From: Planctomycetaceae bacterium
GTDB taxonomy: Bacteria > Planctomycetota > Planctomycetia > Gemmatales > Gemmataceae
Direction: 5' to 3'
DNA: 64,000 nucleotides
NCBI GenBank assembly: GCA_013823135.1
Contig: PNLP01000009.1
Coordinates: 107,433-171,432, forward strand
In this document: positions 44,094 to 51,076 of the stretch, one piece after another
Position numbering within the stretch: the first letter of the stretch is position 1
How the letters are laid out: each line of letters opens with the position of its first letter
The notes under the pieces: model-generated
Told to the model about the DNA's origin: nothing
Seen by the model: the letters and a program-made list of their open reading frames with translations, nothing else
Database searches by the model: none
Translations under genes and position numbers: made by a program

Positions 44094-45320
44094 GTGGACC
44101 GTCGCAAATTTCTTTCCGTCGCGGGTGGCGGGGTTGGAGCGGCTGCCGCGGGCGGACTCCTGTTGAACACGGGTTGCAGCGGCAAGAAAGAGAACACCCT
44201 GAAGATCGTGTCGAGCCTGCCACGGACGGGTTCGGCACAAGGGCAGACCGACACGATCGTAAACGGGATCAAACTCGCCATTGACGAATACGGCGGCGAG
44301 ATCGCCGGGATGAAGCTCCAGCATCTTGACAAGGACGACGCCACCGCAGCACAGGGCCAGTGGGACGCGGGCAAAGAAGCCGACAACGCCCGTGAAGCGG
44401 TTTCCGATAAAGATGTGATGGTGGTCATCGGGCCATACAACTCGGGGGCCGCCAAGGTCTCCATGCCAATTCTGAACGAAGCCGGTCTGCTCCAAATCTC
44501 CCCCGCTGCCACGTGGCCGGGTCTCACCAAGCCAGTCCCAGGATTGAAGAACGACGAACCCCAGGTCTATCGCCCAGCCGGAAAGATCACCTTCTGCCGG
44601 GTCTGCCCAACCGACGACACGCAAGGGCCACTTACCGCTCGCTACATCGCCAACGAACTCAAGGCGAAGTCGGTCTACATCCTCGACGACAAAGAGTTGT
44701 ACGGTGCGGGGATCGCCGGCCTGTTCAAGGGCGAGTGCGAGAAGTTGGGGATCAAGGTTCTGGGGCACCAGAGCATTGTTGTCAGCCAGCAGAACTTCAA
44801 GGGGTTGATGAAGGAGATCGGTGCCCTGAAGCCCGATGTGCTCTACTTCGGTGGCACGACACAAAGCAAGGGTCCGCAGATCGCCATCGACATGAAGGGC
44901 GAAGGACTCACCTGCCCGCTGTTCGTGCCAGACGGTTGTTACGAAGATGCGTTCATCAAGGCAGCCGGTGCTGAGGTTCTCGAAGGCCGGGTGTACGCCA
45001 CGATCGGCGGGAAAGACCCCAGCCAGCTGACTGGCCCTGGTGCCGAGTTCGTCAAGAAATACAAAGAGAAGTACAAGAGCGACCCTGAAGCCTATTCGGT
45101 GTACGGCTACGAGGCCGCGAAAGTGTTCCTCGAAGCCGTGAAGAAGGTCGGCAAGAAGGACCGCGAAGAGATTCGCAAAGCCGTGCTTGCCACCAAGGAT
45201 TTCGAGGCCGGATCGCTCGGCAAATGGAGTTTCAACGCCGACGGCGACACCACTCTCCAAGTACTCACCATCAGCAAGATTGAAGGCGGGAAGTTCAAGC
45301 CCGTCAAGACACAGGAATGA
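44094..45320 (+). CDS. livJ: branched-chain amino acid ABC transporter substrate-binding lipoprotein
   Basis: The 408-residue protein has a twin-arginine-like N-terminus (DRRKFLSVAGGG) with a lipobox-like LNTGCS, so it is an exported lipoprotein. The mature part is a periplasmic binding protein type 1 fold of the LivJ family: VSSLPRTGSAQGQTDTIVNG, IGPYNSGAAKVSMPILNEA, YRPAGKITFCRVCPTDDTQG, and VYGYEAAKVFLEAVK. Ligand is probably a branched-chain or related amino acid. Start is GTG 44094 with GGGAG upstream. The downstream genes are two permeases and two ATPases, a complete importer. Confidence 0.93.
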   Translation: MDRRKFLSVAGGGVGAAAAGGLLLNTGCSGKKENTLKIVSSLPRTGSAQGQTDTIVNGIKLAIDEYGGEIAGMKLQHLDKDDATAAQGQWDAGKEADNAREAVSDKDVMVVIGPYNSGAAKVSMPILNEAGLLQISPAATWPGLTKPVPGLKNDEPQVYRPAGKITFCRVCPTDDTQGPLTARYIANELKAKSVYILDDKELYGAGIAGLFKGECEKLGIKVLGHQSIVVSQQNFKGLMKEIGALKPDVLYFGGTTQSKGPQIAIDMKGEGLTCPLFVPDGCYEDAFIKAAGAEVLEGRVYATIGGKDPSQLTGPGAEFVKKYKEKYKSDPEAYSVYGYEAAKVFLEAVKKVGKKDREEIRKAVLATKDFEAGSLGKWSFNADGDTTLQVLTISKIEGGKFKPVKTQE

Positions 45321-45328
45321 CCACCCGA

Positions 45329-45376
45329 TTAGCCGCGATACGACACGCCAACCAACGCGGCTCGTATCGCGGTTAG
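45329..45376. repeat. degenerate palindromic repeat (TTAGCCGCGA family) between livJ and livH
   Basis: Left TTAGCCGCGATACGA (45329-45343) pairs with right TCGTATCGCGGTTAG (45362-45376) except at two positions. It is 8 bases after the livJ stop and just before the ribosome binding site of livH, within the operon. An intercistronic hairpin here could set the binding-protein to permease expression ratio. Confidence 0.75.
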
Positions 45377-45394
45377 CCGTTTTCTGGGGTGCCG

Positions 45395-46342
45395 ATGCCT
45401 GAGTTGTTCGCTCAGACCGATGTCGCCGGGTTCGAGCAGTACCTCCTGCTCGGGCTGGTTGTGGGATCGCTCTACGCCCTGATCGCGCTCGGCTACACGA
45501 TGGTGTACGGCATCATCGAGCTGATCAACTTCGCGCACGGCGATCTGTTCATGCTCGGCACGTTCCTCGCCCTGTCGCTGGCGACCTGGGTCGGAGTGGA
45601 GACCGTCACCGGACAGGGGAACGCCGCGATTGCCGCGACCGTTCTCGTGATGCTCGTGGTGACTCCGCTTGCGTGCGCCTCCCTGAACATCCTCACGGAC
45701 CGTGTCGTCTACAAACCTCTCCGCAACAGCCCGAAACTGACCGTGATTGTGTCGGCGATCGGCGTCAGCTTCATCTTCATGAACCTCGGCTTGTTCTGGA
45801 AGGGTGCCACGCCCGTCCGCTTCCCCGACCTCATCCCCGATAACAACCTCATCGCTGGGACCGGGCTCGCCTTCACCTGGAAAGACTTAATGGTGGTCGG
45901 CGTCACCGTGCCGGCCATGATCGCGCTAACGCTGTTCGTGAAGTTCACCCCACTCGGGAAGGCAATGCGTGCGACGGCCCAGAACCCGACCGCCGCACAA
46001 CTCATGGGGATCAACGTCGATCGCGTGATCGCCGCGACGTTCGGCATCGGCGGCGCACTCGCTGGCGTCGCGTCCGTGGTCTACGGCCTATACATCAAGT
46101 CGGTGGACTACCAGATCGGCTTCCAGAACGGGTTGTACGCCTTCACCGCGGCCGTGCTGGGCGGTATCGGGAACATCCCCGGCGCGGTTCTCGGCGGCAT
46201 CGTGATCGGCGTGGTCGGCGAACTCTCCAAGGCCTACCTCGGCGCGAAGTGGAGCGAGGCCACGATCTTCGCAATCCTCATTGTGATTCTGCTGTTCCGT
46301 CCCGCCGGCTTGCTCGGTGCTCGTGTCCGGGAGAAAGTATGA
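45395..46342 (+). CDS. livH: branched-chain amino acid ABC transporter permease LivH
   Basis: About 315 residues with eight or so hydrophobic helices and the LivH/LivM-type permease motifs: GLVVGSLYALIALGYTMVYG, IIELINFAHGDLFMLG, LGKAMRATAQNPTAAQLMGI (the cytoplasmic EAA-like loop that docks on the ATPase) and FTAAVLGGIGNIPGAVLGG. ATG 45395 has GGGGT upstream. It overlaps livM by four bases (ATGA), so the two permeases are made together. Confidence 0.96.
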   Translation: MPELFAQTDVAGFEQYLLLGLVVGSLYALIALGYTMVYGIIELINFAHGDLFMLGTFLALSLATWVGVETVTGQGNAAIAATVLVMLVVTPLACASLNILTDRVVYKPLRNSPKLTVIVSAIGVSFIFMNLGLFWKGATPVRFPDLIPDNNLIAGTGLAFTWKDLMVVGVTVPAMIALTLFVKFTPLGKAMRATAQNPTAAQLMGINVDRVIAATFGIGGALAGVASVVYGLYIKSVDYQIGFQNGLYAFTAAVLGGIGNIPGAVLGGIVIGVVGELSKAYLGAKWSEATIFAILIVILLFRPAGLLGARVREKV

Positions 46343-47412
46343 GCGCCCTCCGGCACTGGGTGCCCGCCCTGTTCGTGCTCCTCGCCGCGTATCCGTTCTT
46401 CCCGTTCGCCGAGGCCAACCGTGGGGAACAGTTCACGATCCTGTTCATCTACGCAATCCTGGCTCTGGGCCTGAACGTCATCATCGGCTACACCGGGTTG
46501 TTGCACCTGGGGATCGCCGCGTTCTTCGGCCTTGGAGCGTACACCGTCGGCATCCTGACGGTTCCGTTCTTCCCGTTCCAGCAGAGTTTCCTCGTCGCCG
46601 CGATTGCCGCGACTCTCTTCGCGTCATTCGTAGGGGTCGTCACGACGGCCCCCATCCTGCGACTGCGCGGCGACTACCTCGCACTCGTCACTCTGGGGTT
46701 CGGGCTGATCGCGCTCTACGCCATCCGCAACCTCGACGCGATCACCGAAGGCACCAAGGGGTTGAACCCGATCGACGCCGGCCCGTTTCCGGGTGTGAAA
46801 GAGAACGTGGATCTGAGTGATTACCAGGTGAACTCTGAGTGGGGGATTCGCTGGTACAAGTACCCCTACCTGTACTTCCTCGCGCTGGGTGTGCTGGGTT
46901 CGGTGATGCTCTTCCTGCGGAATCTGGAACAGTCCCGGCTCGGGCGGGCGTGGGTGGCACTTCGCGAGGATGAACTTGCGGCGTCGTGCATGGGCCTGAA
47001 CCCCGCGCGCCTCAAGCTGGCGGCCATTGCCATCGGCGCGGGTCTCGCGGGATTGGCCGGAGCCTTCTACGCGATGTCGCTTCGCACCACGGGTAACCCC
47101 GCGACCTACGACTTCACGCTGTCGATGATTATGGTCTGCTGCATTATCCTGGGCGGGCTCGGCAATCGGCCGGGGGTGCTGCTCGGGGTGTTTCTGTTGA
47201 TGGGCTTCGACCGCATCGCCACGAACATTCTCGACAACTGGCTTCAGGAGCAACTCGGCACCGGCGGCAAGAACTACGAGAAGATCAGCGGCTGGAAGCT
47301 GATGATCTTTGGCGTCGTGCTGATCCTGATGATGCGGTTCCGTCCGGAAGGGTTACTCCCCGAAGCGCGAGTGAAACGCGAACTGCACGACGAGGAATCG
47401 AAACCCGCGTAG
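46339..47412 (+). CDS. livM: branched-chain amino acid ABC transporter permease LivM
   Basis: About 357 residues. It has the LivM pattern: LGLNVIIGYTGLLHLGIAAFFGLGAYTVG, LRGDYLALVTLGFGLIALY, GRAWVALREDELAASCMGLN (docking loop) and a late segment MVCCIILGGLGNRPGVLLG. The start overlaps the livH stop by four bases. Its TAG stop is supplied by the first bases of the left arm of a palindromic repeat (GTAGCCGCGACCC), so repeat insertion may have reset the C-terminus, which ends HDEESKPA. Confidence 0.95.
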   Translation: MSALRHWVPALFVLLAAYPFFPFAEANRGEQFTILFIYAILALGLNVIIGYTGLLHLGIAAFFGLGAYTVGILTVPFFPFQQSFLVAAIAATLFASFVGVVTTAPILRLRGDYLALVTLGFGLIALYAIRNLDAITEGTKGLNPIDAGPFPGVKENVDLSDYQVNSEWGIRWYKYPYLYFLALGVLGSVMLFLRNLEQSRLGRAWVALREDELAASCMGLNPARLKLAAIAIGAGLAGLAGAFYAMSLRTTGNPATYDFTLSMIMVCCIILGGLGNRPGVLLGVFLLMGFDRIATNILDNWLQEQLGTGGKNYEKISGWKLMIFGVVLILMMRFRPEGLLPEARVKRELHDEESKPA

Positions 47413-47479
47413 CCGCGACCCGAAGGGGAGCGTGTCACGCTTGGGAAACCCACCGCGATCCCCTTCGGGTCGCGGCTAC
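47409..47479. repeat. palindromic repeat (TAGCCGCGACC family) between livM and livG
   Basis: Perfect 21-bp arms 47409-47429 (GTAGCCGCGACCCGAAGGGG...) and 47459-47479 flank a 29-base loop. The left arm includes the livM stop codon; the right arm ends 23 bases before the livG start. It is inside the operon. Confidence 0.93.
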
Positions 47480-47502
47480 GCCATCAAACTTGGGATCTGA
47501 TC

Positions 47503-48540
47503 GTGTCCCTGCTGAAGATCGAAAAACTCACAATGCGGTTCGGCGGCATCACTGCGGTGAATGCCGTGGATCTGACCGTCGAGCCGGGACAAATCTTCTC
47601 CGTCATCGGTCCAAACGGGGCCGGCAAGACGACCGTGTTCAACGCGATCACCGGGATCTACGAGCCCACGGAAGGCCAGGTGCTGTTCGAGAACCGGGCT
47701 CTCGTGAAGCCGCTCAGCGGCCGCACAATCGCCTTCGCGCTCGTTGTCGGGTTGCTCGCGGGACTGATGTTCGCCACGCTTGCGGTGAACGTCGAGACGC
47801 TGTGGACGGTGTCGATCCGGGACAACTTCGCGGGGAAGAACGAACCGTTCCCGCGAGGCAAGGCGATCGACGACGGACTTCAGCACTTCCGGAACCACGG
47901 CCAGCGAGCGGGCCTCGGCTTCCTCATCGGCTTCGCCATCGGCATTGCCGGGACGCTCGCAAGCTGGCGACGCGCTCGACAATCGCCCGACATGATTTCG
48001 CAACAAGGGATCGCCCGCACCTTCCAAAACATCCGCCTGTTCCACGCCATGACCGCGATCGAGAACGTCATGGTCGGAATGACGCGATCCATGGTCACGC
48101 ACCCGCTTCTGAGCGCGTTCAACCTTGCTCCGCACCGCCGTGAGGAACGAGCCGCCGAGAAGGACGCCGCCGAGTTGCTCGCGTTCATCGGGCTCGCCGG
48201 CAAGCACAACGAACTCGCCAAGAACCTCCCGTATGGCGACCAGCGACGGCTCGAAATCGCTCGGGCACTCGCCACAAAACCAAAGCTGCTACTGCTCGAC
48301 GAACCCGCCGCGGGGATGAACCCGAGCGAAACCGTTGATCTGATGACGCTCATTCGCAAGATTCGCGATCGCGGCGTGACCGTGCTCCTCATCGAACACC
48401 ACATGAACCTTGTCATGGGCATCTCGGACCGCGTTGCGGTGCTCGATTACGGCGTGAAGATCGCCGAGGGTTGCCCGGCCGACGTGAGCCGCGACCCGAA
48501 GGTGATCGAGGCGTATCTCGGCAAGGAGGAAGTGACGTGA
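47503..48540 (+). CDS. livG: LivG-type ABC ATPase with inserted transmembrane hairpin
   Basis: The 345-residue protein has all ABC ATPase motifs: Walker A GPNGAGKT (36-43), Q-loop in ARTFQNIRLF (~171-180), signature YGDQRRLEIARAL (~244) and Walker B LLLLDEP (~263), plus EHHMNLVMGISDRV. LivG is normally ~255 residues. The extra ~90 residues (about 67-162) sit between Walker A and the Q-loop and contain two hydrophobic helices (FALVVGLLAGLMFATLAV; GLGFLIGFAIGIAGTLA) joined by a polar ~40-residue loop. So the ATPase could anchor itself in the membrane. GTG 47503 starts it; its stop overlaps the livF start by four bases (GTGA). Confidence 0.93.
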   Translation: MSLLKIEKLTMRFGGITAVNAVDLTVEPGQIFSVIGPNGAGKTTVFNAITGIYEPTEGQVLFENRALVKPLSGRTIAFALVVGLLAGLMFATLAVNVETLWTVSIRDNFAGKNEPFPRGKAIDDGLQHFRNHGQRAGLGFLIGFAIGIAGTLASWRRARQSPDMISQQGIARTFQNIRLFHAMTAIENVMVGMTRSMVTHPLLSAFNLAPHRREERAAEKDAAELLAFIGLAGKHNELAKNLPYGDQRRLEIARALATKPKLLLLDEPAAGMNPSETVDLMTLIRKIRDRGVTVLLIEHHMNLVMGISDRVAVLDYGVKIAEGCPADVSRDPKVIEAYLGKEEVT

Positions 48541-49259
48541 GTTCCCCCTTGCTCGAAGTGACCGATCTTGAAGCGGGCTACGGCCCGATCAACGTGCTGC
48601 ACAAGCTCTCGCTGCGTGTCGATCGCGGTGAGATTGTCGCGATGATCGGCGCGAACGGTGCCGGCAAGACGACAACGCTGATGTGCCTCTCGGGTGTCGT
48701 GAAAGCCCGTGGCGGAAAGATCGTGCTCGACGGCAAGGATCTCGTTGCGGACCGCGTGCCGGCACACAACATCGTGAAGCTCGGGCTCGCACAGTCGCCC
48801 GAAGGACGCAAGATTTTCTCGCGGCTCTCGGTCCTCGAAAACCTCGAAATGGGTGCGTTCACCCGTTCGGACAAGGACGGCGTGAAGGCCGACATCGAGA
48901 AGGCGTTCGTGATGTTCCCCATTCTGCGGGAACGGCAACACCAGGCCGGCGGCTTGCTCTCTGGCGGTCAGCAACAGATGCTCGCCATCGCCCGTGCGCT
49001 CATGGCACGCCCGAAACTCCTGTTGCTCGACGAACCTTCGCTCGGCCTGGCCCCGCAAATCGTGGTGCAGATCTTCGACGTGATCAAGGAGTTGAACAAG
49101 CAAGGCGTATCCGTGTTGCTAGTCGAGCAGAATGCCCGCATGGCGCTCAAGGTGGCCCACCGTGGCTACGTGTTGGAGACCGGCAGGATCACGTTCACGG
49201 ACAAGGCCGACGTGCTGCTGAACGACCCCCGCATCCGCGCCGCGTACCTCGGCGAGTGA
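48537..49259 (+). CDS. livF: branched-chain amino acid ABC transporter ATPase LivF
   Basis: About 240 residues, normal LivF size. Walker A GANGAGKTTTL, Q-loop LAQSPEGRKIFSRLSVLEN, signature LLSGGQQQMLAIARAL and Walker B LLLDEPSLGLAP are all clear, as is LLVEQNARMALKVAHRGYV. It starts with GTG 48537, preceded by a strong AGGAGG eight bases away, in a four-base overlap with livG. It is the last gene of the operon and is followed by a repeat-rich gap. Confidence 0.96.
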   Translation: MSSPLLEVTDLEAGYGPINVLHKLSLRVDRGEIVAMIGANGAGKTTTLMCLSGVVKARGGKIVLDGKDLVADRVPAHNIVKLGLAQSPEGRKIFSRLSVLENLEMGAFTRSDKDGVKADIEKAFVMFPILRERQHQAGGLLSGGQQQMLAIARALMARPKLLLLDEPSLGLAPQIVVQIFDVIKELNKQGVSVLLVEQNARMALKVAHRGYVLETGRITFTDKADVLLNDPRIRAAYLGE

Positions 49260-49353
49260 CATCGAATCAACAAGCCCGCAGCGCGCGCAGGGGAAACGAA
49301 ACCCTTGCTTGCGGCTTGTGGAATTTGTCTGTGTTTCAGCCTGGAAGGCTGTG

Positions 49354-49541
49354 ACAACGTAGCCCAGGGCAAGACAGCGAAGGTGTCGCCGCCCTGGGTT
49401 CGATTGAAGGGGTGCGACAGGAGTGTGCATCGAAGGTCGTTGTCCCACCCCTTCAGGGTGGATCATTGGGTTCGGGAAGTTCCCAGGGCGGCGCCTTCGG
49501 CTTGCCCTGGGCTACGTTGTCCCACCCCCTTCGGGGTGAAA
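49354..49541. repeat. nested imperfect palindrome after livF
   Basis: The 325-base gap 49260-49584 has no gene but holds a layered inverted repeat. Outer arms ACAACGTAGCCCAGGGCAAG (49354-49373) and its exact complement (49501-49520); middle arms CGCCGCCCTGGG (49387-49398) and CCCAGGGCGGCG (49482-49493); inner arms around GAAGGGGTG and CACCCCTTC (49406-49454). The phrase GTTGTCCCACCCCTTC occurs twice (49439 and, with one extra C, 49517), each with its own small hairpin. It looks like a mobile or recombination-derived element. Confidence 0.85.
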
Positions 49542-49584
49542 ACCTAAAAGCGCAACTTCAAAACTGGCGGTGTGGGCTTGTCCA

Positions 49585-49869
49585 TCAGTTCCGATTCCGA
49601 AGCCTCTGAACGCCGAAGTACACACCGTTCGCAACGAGAAGCAGACTCGGGTAAACGGTGACCGCGATGATAACTGACACGAGCCATTCGAGGTCGAACG
49701 CGACCCCAATTCCCAGCGCTGCCCCGAGCAGCGTGACCCCCGCCGCAACGATCATGAGGCAACCGACCGCCTGCCCTCGCTGCGGATCGTGCCCCCGCGA
49801 CGGTGCCAGCAGCGCGTACACGATCCCCATCAGGTAAAGCGCCAGCAACACGCCCGCAAGGATAGCCAT
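49585..49869 (-). CDS. small three-helix membrane protein, unknown function
   Basis: A 94-residue hydrophobic protein with about three helices (AILAGVLLALYLMGIVYALL, GCLMIVAAGVTLLGAALGI, LVSVIIAVTVYPSLLLVANG) and a basic C-terminus. No motif is recognised. The long hydrophobic frame and ATG start support a real gene, but no neighbour gives it a function. Confidence 0.6.
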   Translation of the reverse strand: MAILAGVLLALYLMGIVYALLAPSRGHDPQRGQAVGCLMIVAAGVTLLGAALGIGVAFDLEWLVSVIIAVTVYPSLLLVANGVYFGVQRLRNRN

Positions 49870-49891
49870 TGGATGCGGTGTTGGTTAATGT

Positions 49892-49944
49892 GTAGCGGCC
49901 GCCCCAGCGGGGCGGCGTGCGGACCCGTTGGGGCCGCGGCTAAA
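49892..49944. repeat. GC-rich palindromic repeat with TTTAGCCGCG-type right end
   Basis: A hairpin GCCGCCCC/GGGGCGGC (49898-49916) is the reverse complement of the one at 33982-34000. The right end GGGGCCGCGGCTAAAC (49929-49944) is the same outer end as in the panE repeat family, and the left end is GTAGCGGCC. The element joins features of both GC-rich repeat types. Confidence 0.78.
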
Positions 49945-49959
49945 CGGCCACTCGATCGC

Positions 49960-50982
49960 TCAACCGAGGCCGCAGCGTTGGACGGCGGCGTCGAGGATCA
50001 TGCCGACGAGTTGCGGGTAGGTGAGGCCCATGCGGTAGGCCAGGAACACGATGTCGCCAGATTCGGGGTTCAGGCCGGGGAGTGGGTTGATCTCCAGGAA
50101 GTACGGCACCCCGTCGCGAATGCGGAAGTCGGCACGGGCCACGTCACGGCAACCCAGACCCGCGAAGATCGCCAGCGCGTCCCCTTCCACTGCTTGAAGC
50201 ACCGCGGGCGGCAGGTTCGCTGGCGCTTCGTAATCGACAGTCGTTTCCCAGTTGCGCTTCACTTCCAGGCTGTAGACGAAGTGTTCCGTCGCTGCCTTGG
50301 GAATGACACGCATCACGCCCAGCGGTTCCGGCGGGTCGTTTCCCACAATGCCAACCGTCACCTCGTCGCCCGCGATGAACTCCTCCACCAACACGGGTTG
50401 ATGGTAGTTCCTCCAAAGTTCCACAACCGTCGGCCCGAACTCCTCAGCGGTGCGGATCACGCAGCGATTGCGAATCCCCTTGCTCGACCCCTCGCACGTC
50501 GGCTTCGCGATCACCGGTAGCGGCAACCCCGCCTCTTCGAGCACGGGCAGGAACTCGGCGAAGTCGCCGTCGTACTCGCCCGGCGGCGGAGCCAGGACGA
50601 TCCCCTTGGGCACGGTCAGCCCGAGTGACTCGGCCATGCGGCGCGTCATGTCTTTGTCGAGCGACACGGCGAGGGCGAGCGGATCGGAGCCAGTGTACGG
50701 GATGCCGAGCATCTCACAGACTGCCGGGACGCGGGCTTCGCGAGATCGCGAGATGCCACTCCCCTCGGCGAAGTTGAAGACAAGGTCGGGCGGGTTGTGC
50801 AGCAGGGCTTCGATCAAGGGGCGGCCGTTACCGAGTTCCGTCGCGGTATGGCCGAGTGAGCGAAACACCTCGGCGATCGCCTTCACGGTGATCGGCGAGT
50901 CGAACTCTTCGTGGATGTCGTCAGGAGCGTCAGCAGGTGCAGGGCCAGCAGGCTTCAAGTCGAATGCGATCCCGATGTGCAT
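49960..50982 (-). CDS. ATP-grasp ligase related to D-alanine-D-alanine ligase
   Basis: About 340 residues. It has the ATP-grasp layout of the Ddl family: an N-terminal Rossmann-like part (LVFNFAEGSGISRSREARVP, then GIPYTGSDPLALAVSLDK), the ATP-binding lysines (LPVIAKPTCEGSSKGI, VLVEEFIAGDEVTVGIVG), and the metal-binding end ARADFRIRDGVPYFLEINPLPGL. A Ddl-specific role is not certain because the C-terminal substrate loop differs. GGAGG lies about six bases before ATG 50982. It lies 94 bases downstream of kamA, with a hairpin between them. Amide ligation of an amino acid, possibly the beta-lysine that KamA makes, is a hypothesis only. Confidence 0.85.
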   Translation of the reverse strand: MHIGIAFDLKPAGPAPADAPDDIHEEFDSPITVKAIAEVFRSLGHTATELGNGRPLIEALLHNPPDLVFNFAEGSGISRSREARVPAVCEMLGIPYTGSDPLALAVSLDKDMTRRMAESLGLTVPKGIVLAPPPGEYDGDFAEFLPVLEEAGLPLPVIAKPTCEGSSKGIRNRCVIRTAEEFGPTVVELWRNYHQPVLVEEFIAGDEVTVGIVGNDPPEPLGVMRVIPKAATEHFVYSLEVKRNWETTVDYEAPANLPPAVLQAVEGDALAIFAGLGCRDVARADFRIRDGVPYFLEINPLPGLNPESGDIVFLAYRMGLTYPQLVGMILDAAVQRCGLG

Positions 50983-51011
50983 AAGAGCCTCCAGGTCCGG
51001 ACCCGCGACGA

Positions 51012-51047
51012 TAACAAACGAGCCCACGGATTGCTATCCGTGGGCTC
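51012..51047 (-). terminator. Rho-independent-like terminator of kamA
   Basis: Stem arms 51020-51030 (GAGCCCACGGA) and 51037-51047 (TCCGTGGGCTC) pair perfectly with a 6-base loop. Read on the minus strand the stem is followed by GTTTGTTATC. It lies 30 bases after the kamA stop and 30 bases before the ATP-grasp start. Confidence 0.75.
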
Positions 51048-51076
51048 GGGGTGGATGTCAACTCCACAGACGTATT

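Noticed and set aside
43761..45260. 499-residue open frame on the minus strand
   Set aside because: It is antisense to the glycosyltransferase end and livJ and has no supported domain.
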